Shown here: positions 1 through 5,926 of the stretch, in pieces
How the letters are laid out: each line of letters starts with the position of its first letter
Position numbering within the stretch: position 1 is the stretch's first letter
Virus record (IMG/VR): IMGVR_UViG_3300020709_000009
Span: 1-20,922 of that record
Length of the DNA: 20,922 nucleotides
Origin: a virus
Strand: one strand, 5' to 3'
The notes under the pieces: model-generated
Databases searched by the model: none
What the model was told of the DNA's origin: nothing
Seen by the model: only the letters and a program-made list of their open reading frames with translations
Program-made: the position numbers and the translations under genes

Positions 1-1168
1 GTGGCTTTTGACTAAAAGCTTTGGTATCTGGATCTACATCGTACCGATAATGTCGCAAACAATCTAGCCCTGCTGCCGTATTATTTTTGTCAAAATAACA
101 TGATCCAAATATGGTTCTTGCAGCATTAATTGAGTCAGCAATAGGAACTTTGCCAATAATTCTGACGTTATAGCCTGAGTTGCGAACAATATCTTCTAAG
201 CTCCTACCATTAGCAGCCAAAGTCTTATTCTGAGCATCATGAGGCAAATACAAAGTGTCATAAACATATCCGAATGTCTGCATCCTAGCCAATATCTCGC
301 TGATTGTGGTCTGAGTTGTTTCAAAATAACGGATTAGCCTGGTTTCCATGCCTACAAACTGGACAAACCAAACAGCAGTTGCATCAGCCCATCCAATATC
401 GAATACTGCCATTACTGGCTTAGTAGCATCGTAAGGCACATTGGTTATTCGCTGATCTTGCTCTGCTCTAGCCATTTCTTTAGCAAATACAGCTCCATCA
501 ATGGTTGACCTTGTAAAGCCTTCCCATACATTCTGATAAGCTTCAAAATCCCTAGTTCTAAGGGTTTGCCGTTCAATATCCAATACTTCAGGAAACCAAG
601 GGTTATCGTTCCAGTTGACCTTTTGGACTATTGCATTAGGTGGTGGATTTAGAACCCATCTTTTATAAGTTTCATCTGTAGGTAGTTCTGGATTAAACGT
701 AATCCATATTTCGCTATTTTGTTCACGAATTGTAGGTATTAAAACCTCATAGGAATTGAAACTTACGTTATTAGCCTCCTCCAGCCACGCATAGTTAATT
801 CCAGCCATTGATTTAAGGTTGTTGACATTATTTTTAATCCCAGCAAATATAAATTCTGTGCCATTAGTTCCACGAATAGTAGTTTGAGTTACTTCGTAAT
901 GGGCATCAAGCTTTAATTCATGTATTTGATCTACCAATAGTTTATGAACAGAATCCTTAATAGATGTCTGAAATTCACGAACGCATAGGATTCTTAAGGG
1001 TTTTTCAATACCTTTGCAAAGTAAAGCTCTAGACACGCTGACCGATTTGCCAGCACCTCTCCCACCAAAAAGCACTCGGAAACGGCTATTCTTTGGCTCA
1101 AATAGGCATTTAAGTTTGGCAGGAAACTGGGGCCAAATAAAGCCGTTATTGTCCTTCTTTGTTTCCAT
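1..1168 (-). CDS. terL: Terminase large subunit (3' end cut by window edge)
   Basis: This is the ATPase/nuclease motor that packages DNA into the prohead. About 389 codons are visible and the C-terminus lies beyond the left edge. Translating from the ATG at 1168 gives a Walker A motif GGRGAGKS near residues 35-42, a Walker B-like YAWLEEAN near 127-134, and a nuclease-domain start VFDIGWAD near 255-262, where the Asp is a probable metal ligand. This is the order expected for PBSX/Terminase_3-type large subunits. The start overlaps the end of the small-terminase-like gene by 23 nt, which is normal for phage terS-terL pairs. The assignment is firm; the exact subfamily, and therefore the packaging mode, is not determined from sequence alone. 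Confidence 0.95.
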   Translation of the reverse strand, partial: METKKDNNGFIWPQFPAKLKCLFEPKNSRFRVLFGGRGAGKSVSVSRALLCKGIEKPLRILCVREFQTSIKDSVHKLLVDQIHELKLDAHYEVTQTTIRGTNGTEFIFAGIKNNVNNLKSMAGINYAWLEEANNVSFNSYEVLIPTIREQNSEIWITFNPELPTDETYKRWVLNPPPNAIVQKVNWNDNPWFPEVLDIERQTLRTRDFEAYQNVWEGFTRSTIDGAVFAKEMARAEQDQRITNVPYDATKPVMAVFDIGWADATAVWFVQFVGMETRLIRYFETTQTTISEILARMQTFGYVYDTLYLPHDAQNKTLAANGRSLEDIVRNSGYNVRIIGKVPIADSINAARTIFGSCYFDKNNTAAGLDCLRHYRYDVDPDTKAFSQKP

Positions 1169-1463
1169 CAGGTTCTACAAAGGTTATTGCTATGCCTTTT
1201 ACTAAATCTGAACCATCAGGGCCACTAATTTCTGTAGCTTGTACGGCTTTTCCATCCATCCTATCCATAATTTCTTTAATGGCCCACGCTTCACCTTTTT
1301 CAGCAGATTCAACAAGTTTGTCTGCAATCTTACGCAATTTAAACTTGTCGTTCTGAATCAAGACCATCCTTAACTGGTCGTAAAAGAGCTTGCCCTTCTT
1401 GGCATTTTGATTGCCTTCAGGAGCACCGCCTTTGTCTACAGTTGAATCAACTTCTAATGTCAT
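1146..1463 (-). CDS. terS: Putative terminase small subunit
   Basis: This 105-residue protein lies directly upstream of the large terminase and overlaps it. It begins with a glycine/asparagine-rich basic segment (GGAPEGNQNAKKGK, about residues 12-25). A helical region with an LRKIADKLVESAEKGEAWAI stretch follows, then IMDRMDGKAVQ. This pattern is common in short phage proteins annotated as small terminase or DUF5681-like, where the helical part contacts DNA. Position and pattern support a small terminase that recognises the packaging site. A classical helix-turn-helix is not obvious, so the role rests partly on context. The region just upstream of its start carries a 20-bp tandem repeat. Confidence 0.72.
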   Translation of the reverse strand: MTLEVDSTVDKGGAPEGNQNAKKGKLFYDQLRMVLIQNDKFKLRKIADKLVESAEKGEAWAIKEIMDRMDGKAVQATEISGPDGSDLVKGIAITFVEPDGNKEGQ

Positions 1464-1471
1464 GATTTTTC

Positions 1472-1508
1472 TGCCTATTTTTTAAGCAAGTTGCCTATTA
1501 ATTAAGCA
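1472..1508. repeat. Tandem 17-bp direct repeat, 20-bp period, upstream of terS
   Basis: Two near-identical units, TGCCTATTTTTTAAGCA (1472-1488) and TGCCTATTAATTAAGCA (1492-1508), differ at two bases and repeat with a 20-bp period, about two helical turns. They fill most of the 52-bp gap between the 66-aa gene and the small-terminase-like gene, which is one of the few gaps in this region. The placement suits a binding site for the small terminase or a regulator. That role is inference. Confidence 0.7.
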
Positions 1509-1515
1509 CATATTA

Positions 1516-1716
1516 CTACTCATTAGCCATGCTGTCACTATTGGCCTCTGCTTGATCTAAATCAGCTTCGTTTGTAGGACTGCTTACAAAGTTTTTATAC
1601 TGATCTTGGAGTTCTTGTGGCACTTCTGGCTGATAAATGATTGCGTTCATATCCGCTTCTACTTCTTCAATAGACTGTGGATAAGGATAAGGAATATATA
1701 CGTTAGGAGTTGTCAT
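1516..1716 (-). CDS. Hypothetical acidic 66-aa protein
   Basis: A 66-residue protein with a Pro/Tyr-rich start (NVYIPYPYPQ) and a strongly acidic, Ala/Asp/Glu-rich C-terminal half. No membrane segment, cysteine pair or known domain is visible. Its ATG shares one base with the stop of the 59-aa gene upstream (TAATG), so the two are probably translationally coupled within the leftward terminase-side operon. I do not recognise the family. The overlapping junction and the packed context, not homology, support it as a real gene. Confidence 0.65.
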   Translation of the reverse strand: MTTPNVYIPYPYPQSIEEVEADMNAIIYQPEVPQELQDQYKNFVSSPTNEADLDQAEANSDSMANE

Positions 1717-1895
1717 TATTCTTCTACTTCTACAGGGTTTACACCTACGGCTACAGGCTCAGTCTGTGCTGCTTTAACTTGAGGTTCAGCAATGGCTTGA
1801 ATTTGGTCAATTAATGGTTTAGCAAAGCGATACGGCATTTGGTCGCAATAAGCCAAAATTGCGTTTAGTTGTTCAATAGTGAATGTTACGTTCAT
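1716..1895 (-). CDS. Hypothetical 59-aa protein
   Basis: A short gene of 59 codons starting at the ATG at 1895, coupled at both ends. Its ATG overlaps the upstream stop (ATGA, 1892-1895) and its TAA overlaps the next ATG (TAATG). The product begins MNVTFTIEQLNAILAYCDQM, a likely amphipathic helix, and ends in an acidic Val/Glu/Ala-rich tail. No known domain is recognisable. The tight fit between two neighbours argues that it is translated. Confidence 0.65.
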   Translation of the reverse strand: MNVTFTIEQLNAILAYCDQMPYRFAKPLIDQIQAIAEPQVKAAQTEPVAVGVNPVEVEE

Positions 1896-2230
1896 TTTTT
1901 ACCTTTCGTTGTTTTCTTGGCTGCTTCTTTTTTAACTGTGTAACTAATAGCAACAGCTTGTTTTACTGGTTTACCAGCCTTTACCTCTGCTTTGATATTT
2001 TCTTTAAATGCTTTAGGACTAGCTGATTTCTTTAGTGGCATAGTTTTGCTCCTAGTTGTAGCCTTTTTAAGGGCTGGTTTACGAGGTTTATCTTCATCTA
2101 ACAACTGTTGAAGTCTTGTATCTCTAAATTTAGCTGATTCGTTGTTAAATGCTGCCCAAGAAGTAATGATTTGTTCTGTGGTCATAGATTTTGATTTCCA
2201 AGGCCATGCGTTTTTAAGCCATTTCAACAT
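1892..2230 (-). CDS. Basic 112-aa protein with MPLKK-type C-terminal module
   Basis: The C-terminal part, from residue 64, reads MPLKKSASPKAFKENIKAEV and continues with AGKPVKQAVAISY and a Lys/Ala-rich tail. This resembles a widespread small phage protein that usually stands alone at about 45-60 residues. The N-terminal 63 residues (WPWKSKSMTTEQI, then an acidic and basic helical stretch) look like a separate segment. An internal in-frame ATG at 2041 is preceded by AGGAG at a 7-nt spacing, so the module may also be made separately as a 49-aa protein. The gene overlaps the HNH gene upstream by 17 nt and the next gene by ATGA. Function is unknown; the high lysine content suggests nucleic-acid contact. 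Confidence 0.7.
   Translation of the reverse strand: MLKWLKNAWPWKSKSMTTEQIITSWAAFNNESAKFRDTRLQQLLDEDKPRKPALKKATTRSKTMPLKKSASPKAFKENIKAEVKAGKPVKQAVAISYTVKKEAAKKTTKGKK
2041..2053 (-). promoter_or_regulatory. Internal ribosome binding site and in-frame start
   Basis: On the minus strand an AGGAG (2049-2053) sits 7 nt before an in-frame ATG (2041-2039) inside the 112-aa gene. Initiation here would give a 49-aa protein equal to the stand-alone MPLKK family. The motif and spacing are seen directly; its use is inferred. Confidence 0.5.
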
Positions 2231-2750
2231 TTTTATTAAACCTTTTCTTTTGTGAAATACTCATTTTCAATAAAGTTTCAGGAGAAAATACACGATTAGT
2301 CATTTTTTTACGCATGTATTCTTTATGCTCATTAGAATGACTTTTACCAGCAAAAGAAGCTATCCTAGTAGGGATTCCTTTTCTTTTTTTATTGGCTTCA
2401 GCAACAGCTTTCCGAGTTTTATCAGGAATTATGCAATTTTTAGCATATTGATTGCCAATCATAAACTCTGAACGCTTTTTCCTGGCTATTTCATAAAGTC
2501 TGCTATTCATGTAGGTATTATTGCTTCCCTTCATAATTATTACAGCTCCCCATAATTTTGAATTATTGTAAATATGAGCAAGCAAGACATGAGCAATAAA
2601 ATGCTCTCTACAAGTTAATTTAACTAAATTTTCTTTTTCATCAGTTCCGCCCATACATTTTGGCAAAACATGATGAATTTCATACTGCTTATTAATCTTG
2701 CGATTTTTAGCATTTTCAATTAAAGATTGATAAATTTTGCTGTAATTCAT
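2214..2750 (-). CDS. HNH homing endonuclease with NUMOD3-like repeats
   Basis: I start this 178-residue protein at the ATG at 2750, which overlaps the GroES-like stop as ATGA, rather than at an in-frame TTG further upstream (2777). Residues 22-54 hold an HNH-type nuclease signature: YEIHHVLPKCMGG, then ENLVKLTCREHFIAH, with His26/His27, Asn41 and His50/His54 as probable metal or catalytic ligands. The C-terminal half has NUMOD3-like DNA-binding motifs (GKSHSNEHKEYM near 135-146, FSPETLLKMS near 155-164). Such proteins are free-standing homing endonucleases that cut intronless alleles and spread by repair. It sits between the co-chaperonin gene and the 112-aa gene and overlaps both. No intron is visible. 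Confidence 0.85.
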   Translation of the reverse strand: MNYSKIYQSLIENAKNRKINKQYEIHHVLPKCMGGTDEKENLVKLTCREHFIAHVLLAHIYNNSKLWGAVIIMKGSNNTYMNSRLYEIARKKRSEFMIGNQYAKNCIIPDKTRKAVAEANKKRKGIPTRIASFAGKSHSNEHKEYMRKKMTNRVFSPETLLKMSISQKKRFNKNVEMA

Positions 2751-3049
2751 TCGTTTATCCAACACACATCTTGCCACGAAAGAACAAGGTATTTAACGCC
2801 ATCCTCAACATAAGGAAAGTATTTGAGATACTCCTCGCCTTTGTCATCGTTCATAGTGCCAAATCGAACTCTAGCTCCTATTTGAACAGGCATATCTTCT
2901 CTGCGACCACCTAATAATTTCTTTCCAGGGCCTACAGCTATGACTGTACCCATGTTTTCTACTTCTTTGTTATCAACAAAAATAATGCTAGAAAGCTCAC
3001 GAACATCAGGTTTTACAACAATTTTGTCTGCTAATGGCTTGAGTTTCAT
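2747..3049 (-). CDS. GroES-like co-chaperonin (Cpn10)
   Basis: A 100-residue protein with the Cpn10 pattern: LKPLADKIVVKPD at residues 3-15, a mobile-loop-like segment with SIIFVDNKE near 21-29, GTVIAVGPGK near 34-43, VQIGARVRFG near 55-64, and a final beta segment YLVLSWQDVCWIN. Length matches bacterial GroES. Phage GroES homologues cap the host GroEL and help fold the coat protein. Its position near terminase and presumably the head genes outside the window fits that role. It is coupled by ATGA junctions to its upstream and downstream genes. The family call is strong; the coat-folding role is from known phage relatives. Confidence 0.88.
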   Translation of the reverse strand: MKLKPLADKIVVKPDVRELSSIIFVDNKEVENMGTVIAVGPGKKLLGGRREDMPVQIGARVRFGTMNDDKGEEYLKYFPYVEDGVKYLVLSWQDVCWINE

Positions 3050-3279
3050 GCTTTTCTTGGCCTTCCTGGTTTCTTTTTTGGTTCAGAAATCAATACTGGT
3101 TCAGTCATCATTTGAACTATTTGCTCTAAAGCTAGACTTTCAGTCAGTTGCCATTCCCCACACCAATCATCATTTGATTTGTTTTGCACAATAGGAAAAC
3201 GCTTGCAAATGCCCATTCTTTCCCCAAAAGAAAAAAATCGACATAAATTACAAGTGTCTTTATGCTCTTTTATAGCCAC
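3046..3279 (-). CDS. Small Cys-rich protein with AT-hook-like tail
   Basis: A 77-residue protein starting at GTG (3279), with GGAG five bases upstream and no competing start. The N-terminal half has four cysteines arranged CNLCRFF (residues 10-16), GICKRFP and DDWCGEW, consistent with one structural zinc site. The extreme C-terminus is KKKPGRPRKA, which contains the GRP core of an AT-hook, a minor-groove DNA-binding motif. This suggests a small DNA-associated protein, but the function is unknown. The GTG start lies in a potential hairpin (CCACA 3276-3280 with TGTGG 3296-3300) that could limit translation. The last bases overlap the co-chaperonin ATG as ATGA. Confidence 0.72.
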   Translation of the reverse strand: MAIKEHKDTCNLCRFFSFGERMGICKRFPIVQNKSNDDWCGEWQLTESLALEQIVQMMTEPVLISEPKKKPGRPRKA

Positions 3280-3306
3280 AGTTTCTCCGATTAATTGTGG
3301 TTAGAG

Positions 3307-3338
3307 AACCCCTAGTTTACCTTCACGTGCTAGGGGTT
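3307..3338 (+). terminator. Terminator-like hairpin pointing rightward
   Basis: The inverted repeat AACCCCTAG (3307-3315) and CTAGGGGTT (3330-3338), with a 14-nt loop, forms a 9-bp stem. A T-rich run (TTCGTTTT) follows it on the plus strand. On the minus strand the hairpin is followed by CTCTAACC, a poor tail. It lies between two leftward genes, so it fits best as a stop for antisense rightward transcripts, or as a weak leftward terminator or processing hairpin. Confidence 0.6.
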
Positions 3339-3344
3339 TTCGTT

Positions 3345-3605
3345 TTACATTGGGTCTTTTTCGTATTTATCTTCTACGCCATAAGCTGTGCGCTTGTGTT
3401 CGTAGCAGATACCAGAAGTACGACCAGTATTGAACTCTTTATCAGAGCCAATAGCATCTTCTTTGCCCATTGCTACACCGCCACGAACTGCTTTAGCATG
3501 ACGTTCGCCTTTAGTATCGGCTGCATCAGCACCTTTTGGAACTACTACACCCTTGGCTGGTACGCCTTTAGTGCTGTTTGGATTAGTTGTTTTGCCCATT
3601 GCCAT
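3345..3605 (-). CDS. Hypothetical 86-aa protein
   Basis: A polar, Lys/Gly/Asp-rich protein beginning MAMGKTTNPNSTKGVPAKGV, with no membrane helix and one cysteine. The start at 3605 has AAGGA six bases upstream on the minus strand. A second ATG two codons later is also possible. It is isolated between two hairpins (3307-3338 downstream, 3622-3646 upstream), so it may be transcribed separately from its neighbours. The composition suggests a flexible, possibly virion-associated or DNA-associated protein, but I do not recognise the family. Confidence 0.65.
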   Translation of the reverse strand: MAMGKTTNPNSTKGVPAKGVVVPKGADAADTKGERHAKAVRGGVAMGKEDAIGSDKEFNTGRTSGICYEHKRTAYGVEDKYEKDPM

Positions 3606-3621
3606 TTCTATTTTCCTTTTG

Positions 3622-3646
3622 CAAAAGAAGCTACAAATCGTAGCTT
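3622..3646 (-). terminator. Rho-independent-type terminator of the leftward early operon
   Basis: AAGCTAC (3628-3634) pairs with GTAGCTT (3640-3646) around a 5-nt loop. On the minus strand the stem is followed by CTTTTG. It begins 14 nt after the stop of the VRR-NUC gene, so it probably ends leftward early transcription, perhaps incompletely because the stem is short. Confidence 0.6.
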
Positions 3647-3659
3647 TGCTTATTTTGCC

Positions 3660-3953
3660 TTATCCATTACCCATGTCAAGCATTTTAATTAATCGTATAG
3701 CAGCATCAACTGAATCTATTCTGCTAACTGGGCCACCTCGCCAATTTTGCATAAATTTGACCTGAGATTCGGTATAAAGGGCCTTGTTATCTCTTTTTAT
3801 TTCACAAAGAACGCTGTGCTTTTTGTATCCAATCAAAATATCTGGGCAGCCTTCGCCGACTCTAGAAAGATTTAAAACAGAAGCTCCCAATGCAATAAAT
3901 GTATGGATTATCTGTTTTTGATTGTCATCAACTCTTTTCTTGTAATAAGTCAT
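3660..3953 (-). CDS. VRR-NUC/PD-(D/E)XK nuclease
   Basis: A 97-residue protein with the compact PD-(D/E)XK core of VRR-NUC-type nucleases. The segment GCPDILIGYKKHSVLCEIK at residues 35-53 supplies Asp38, Glu51 and Lys53 as the catalytic triad. A conserved-looking aromatic/Gln helix follows (ESQVKFMQNW). Stand-alone phage VRR-NUC proteins act on branched or structured DNA, and some are Holliday-junction resolvases; the substrate here is not shown by sequence. Its start overlaps the Ref-like HNH gene by 26 nt, so two nucleases are coupled at the end of the leftward early operon, just before a terminator. Confidence 0.85.
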   Translation of the reverse strand: MTYYKKRVDDNQKQIIHTFIALGASVLNLSRVGEGCPDILIGYKKHSVLCEIKRDNKALYTESQVKFMQNWRGGPVSRIDSVDAAIRLIKMLDMGNG

Positions 3954-4221
3954 TTAATCTTTCTAGCAAATCCATTTCAGAGAAACCCCAATATTTAATA
4001 AATCCTTTATGTCCAAGTTGGTGAATACTGGAATCTCCAAGTCTATGATGGTAAGCGCATAAGGGGATGACTGGGGCATTTTTTCGTTTTCCACCAAATC
4101 TTCGTATATGGTGCATTTCTGTTGGGGAATCTTCAAGGTTTCTGACTTCTTGTTGTTTGCATAAAATACAACCATATCTCGCCAAGCGAGCATAAACATC
4201 CCTTTCTGACTTAGTTGTCAT
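3928..4221 (-). CDS. HNH nuclease, Ref-like
   Basis: A 97-residue protein with a CILC knuckle (Cys18, Cys21), MHHIRRFGGKRKN at 36-48, then VIPLCAYHHR at 51-60 (Cys55, His58, His59) and IHQLGHKGFIKYWGF at 66-80. This matches the C-terminal nuclease region of the phage P1 Ref (RecA-dependent nuclease) and related short phage HNH proteins, not homing endonucleases: there is no NUMOD or AP2 DNA-binding part. It overlaps the methyltransferase stop as ATGA and the VRR-NUC gene by 26 nt. The HNH call is strong; RecA dependence is an extrapolation from P1 Ref. Confidence 0.8.
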   Translation of the reverse strand: MTTKSERDVYARLARYGCILCKQQEVRNLEDSPTEMHHIRRFGGKRKNAPVIPLCAYHHRLGDSSIHQLGHKGFIKYWGFSEMDLLERLNDLLQEKS

Positions 4222-4832
4222 ATAAACATATCGCCTTGAGCATAAGCCAAATCTATTCTTTTACAGGCTATTTCAAAATATTTAGGATCTTTTTCTATAC
4301 CAATAAATGATTTTCCCATTTTGGCGCAAGCTACTCCTGTACTTCCAGATCCCATAAAAGGATCAAATATTAAATTTCCATCAATTTTATCAATGCACCA
4401 TTGCATTAATGCTATTGGTTTTTGTGTTGGATGTTCTTTACCGCCATCCATATTCATAGGCCTCATACGAAATATTCTGGCAACTTTGTTTAAATTAGTC
4501 CAAGCCATTTCTAAATCTGCAAAATCACGACCTTCGTTTTGTTTGTCCCAAGCCAAAAAACAACGAGTTGGTGGTAAATCAAAATAATTTCCACCCCATA
4601 AAATTGCTTGATTGCCTTTAGAAACAATGGCATCAATTAATTCTTTAGATGGTGGCTTATCATCCCAGCCAGTATCTTTAAAACCCCTGCTTTTAGATAA
4701 TCTATGGCTTTTTGTTATAGAAATTCCATAAGGAGGATCTGTAATAACAGCATCAAATTGACTTAATTTAGGCAAAATATCAGCACAATCACCTAAATAA
4801 AGAGTTGCATTACCTATTGTTTTTATTATCAA
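4218..4832 (-). CDS. DNA methyltransferase, DPPY type (beta class)
   Basis: A 204-residue N6-adenine or N4-cytosine methyltransferase. The catalytic motif TDPPYG (32-37) precedes the AdoMet-binding region FDPFMGSGSTGVA, which is near the C-terminus together with HPTQKP. This order, motif IV before motif I, defines the beta class. It has little room for a target-recognition domain, so it is small for the group. Such phage enzymes usually modify phage DNA to escape host restriction. It is joined by ATGA overlaps to a possible PD-(D/E)XK nuclease upstream and a Ref-like HNH nuclease downstream. Target specificity cannot be read from sequence. Confidence 0.92.
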   Translation of the reverse strand: MIIKTIGNATLYLGDCADILPKLSQFDAVITDPPYGISITKSHRLSKSRGFKDTGWDDKPPSKELIDAIVSKGNQAILWGGNYFDLPPTRCFLAWDKQNEGRDFADLEMAWTNLNKVARIFRMRPMNMDGGKEHPTQKPIALMQWCIDKIDGNLIFDPFMGSGSTGVACAKMGKSFIGIEKDPKYFEIACKRIDLAYAQGDMFI

Positions 4833-5257
4833 AATAACTCCGTTAAATCAACATATTTAAACAATGATTTAGGAACATCATAATAAGCTTCATGCTTAGT
4901 TTCATCACGCATTTCTATGGTTGGAAAGCTTAAAGCCCTTGTTCCTGTGATCCAGTAAGCATGAGTCATATCTTGGTTTAATGCAAAAAACAGCGTTTTA
5001 GGTACTTCTAGCATATGTTTTTTTCTTACAGGCACATGGATAGTATCAAAAGGACAATGGGGATTCCAAGATCTAACCTCAACTTCGGCAAACCCTACAG
5101 GAACAGAGCCCCTATGAATAATTAAGTCTGTGCCATAAATATCAGGATTATCTAAAGCTGTAAGCCCCCATTTCATAGAAATCCATTCAGCTACCGCAGC
5201 TCTAGCTGGTGGATCGTACTTATCATGAAGGGCTTGATCAAACTTTTTAATCCGCAT
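4829..5257 (-). CDS. Possible PD-(D/E)XK-fold nuclease coupled to the methylase
   Basis: A 142-residue protein. I choose the ATG at 5257 over the in-frame TTG at 5263 because GAAG lies at a workable spacing for the ATG. The middle reads YGTDLIIHRG, then PVGFAEVEVRSWNP: an Asp-beta hairpin-Glu-x-Glu pattern like a restriction-endonuclease-like core, but with no lysine at the usual ExK position (EVEVR). The 51-aa gene upstream overlaps it by 11 nt and the methyltransferase ATG overlaps its stop as ATGA. The pairing suggests a restriction-modification partner or a nuclease of the phage itself. The fold call is tentative; it could be an unrelated phage protein. Confidence 0.5.
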   Translation of the reverse strand: MRIKKFDQALHDKYDPPARAAVAEWISMKWGLTALDNPDIYGTDLIIHRGSVPVGFAEVEVRSWNPHCPFDTIHVPVRKKHMLEVPKTLFFALNQDMTHAYWITGTRALSFPTIEMRDETKHEAYYDVPKSLFKYVDLTELF

Positions 5258-5402
5258 GAGCAATATCTTCTAGCTTTAAAGCAGTTTCTACAAAAGAATT
5301 GGCAATTTGATAAGCTGTGGCTTTATCTTGAGCAATCATAGCTTTGTAGTATTCATCTAAAAGACGTTTTGCATCTAAAAATGGTTGGCTAAAATCTTTC
5401 AT
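5247..5402 (-). CDS. Hypothetical 51-aa helical protein
   Basis: A 51-codon gene from the ATG at 5402, which directly follows the TAA of the preceding gene with no gap. The product starts MKDFSQPFLDAKRLLDEYYK and looks like two amphipathic helices rich in Ala, Lys and Glu. No domain is recognised. Its 3' end overlaps the nuclease-like gene by 11 nt. The zero gap and the overlap make it likely to be real; without it a 139-bp hole would remain in an otherwise closed-up operon. Confidence 0.65.
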   Translation of the reverse strand: MKDFSQPFLDAKRLLDEYYKAMIAQDKATAYQIANSFVETALKLEDIAHAD

Positions 5403-5735
5403 TTACATATTTCCTTGTCTGCGATTAGAAGATAAAGTGCGCCAAATATCAATAATCCGCATTTCATGATTGCGTTCATTGTCTATTTTCTTAAATTGCT
5501 TCAAAGCTTCAGTCCAAGCCAATACCGCCTGTGCGTATTTATCGCTTGATAGAGCCTTTGCTTCTCTTTCGGCTACTGTGCCATCAGCTAGTAAAAAAGA
5601 ATGGCTCTTGGCTTGTTTTAAGCCTTCCTCAAGGTATTTAACTTGACCAGCCCAGGCTGCATGAGATTCGTCTGTAGAAGAAAGCTTAATAAGGGCTTCC
5701 TCAACCCTGTTTTCTGTTAATTGTTCAAGATTCAT
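5403..5735 (-). CDS. Hypothetical helical protein (about 110 aa)
   Basis: A mostly helical, charged protein (NLEQLTENRVEEALIKLSST near the N-terminus, then a long Lys/Glu/Ala region) ending in RTLSSNRRQGNM. Two starts fit. The ATG at 5735 overlaps the upstream stop as ATGA with AAAGG nine bases away; the ATG at 5741 is two codons longer but too close to that site. I prefer 5735. No cysteines or membrane helix are present. Short Ala/Glu/Lys-rich proteins like this are common in early operons of podoviruses, but I cannot name a function. Confidence 0.68.
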   Translation of the reverse strand: MNLEQLTENRVEEALIKLSSTDESHAAWAGQVKYLEEGLKQAKSHSFLLADGTVAEREAKALSSDKYAQAVLAWTEALKQFKKIDNERNHEMRIIDIWRTLSSNRRQGNM

Positions 5736-5926
5736 AGCCATTGTCCTTTAATTGTTCCTCTGTTGCCTTTTCGCCATTGTTCTGCCATGTCGAACTGGAT
5801 TCTATGTAGCCTAGGGGCAAACCCTGAATTAAATAAAAGTTTGCGGATTGCGCCAAGACCTTCCTTATGTCTGATTGCAAGCAAATATCTGACTTCGCAT
5901 TGATGTCGGTATTTTTCTTCATTCAT
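5732..5926 (-). CDS. Small conserved phage protein (DUF7696-like)
   Basis: A 64-residue protein from the ATG at 5926. The pattern CEVRYLLAIRHKEG near residues 9-22, followed by RLHRIQFDMAEQWRKGNRG, resembles a recurrent small phage family (CEARY..., ending in a Trp-Arg-Gly-Asn-Arg-Gly helix). A competing frame at 5725-5922 gives a 65-aa product of ordinary composition. I reject it because this frame has the family pattern and uses overlaps on both sides: 8 nt with the C5-methyltransferase-like gene and ATGA with the next gene. Function is unknown. A start upstream at 5956 would add ten residues and is less likely. Confidence 0.68.
   Translation of the reverse strand: MNEEKYRHQCEVRYLLAIRHKEGLGAIRKLLFNSGFAPRLHRIQFDMAEQWRKGNRGTIKGQWL

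Noticed and set aside
2940-3194. Plus-strand 84-aa frame opposite the co-chaperonin
   Set aside because: Antisense shadow, no ribosome site; the GroES-like gene explains the region.
3297-3692. Plus-strand 131-aa hydrophobic frame
   Set aside because: Antisense to the 86-aa gene and it spans two terminator-like hairpins.
4218-4832. Diversity-generating retroelement linked to the BPP-1-like layout
   Set aside because: No reverse transcriptase or template repeat is present in the window.
5725-5922. 65-aa minus-strand frame overlapping the small gene at 5732-5926
   Set aside because: The 64-aa frame has a family-like pattern and ATGA/8-nt junctions; this one has neither.
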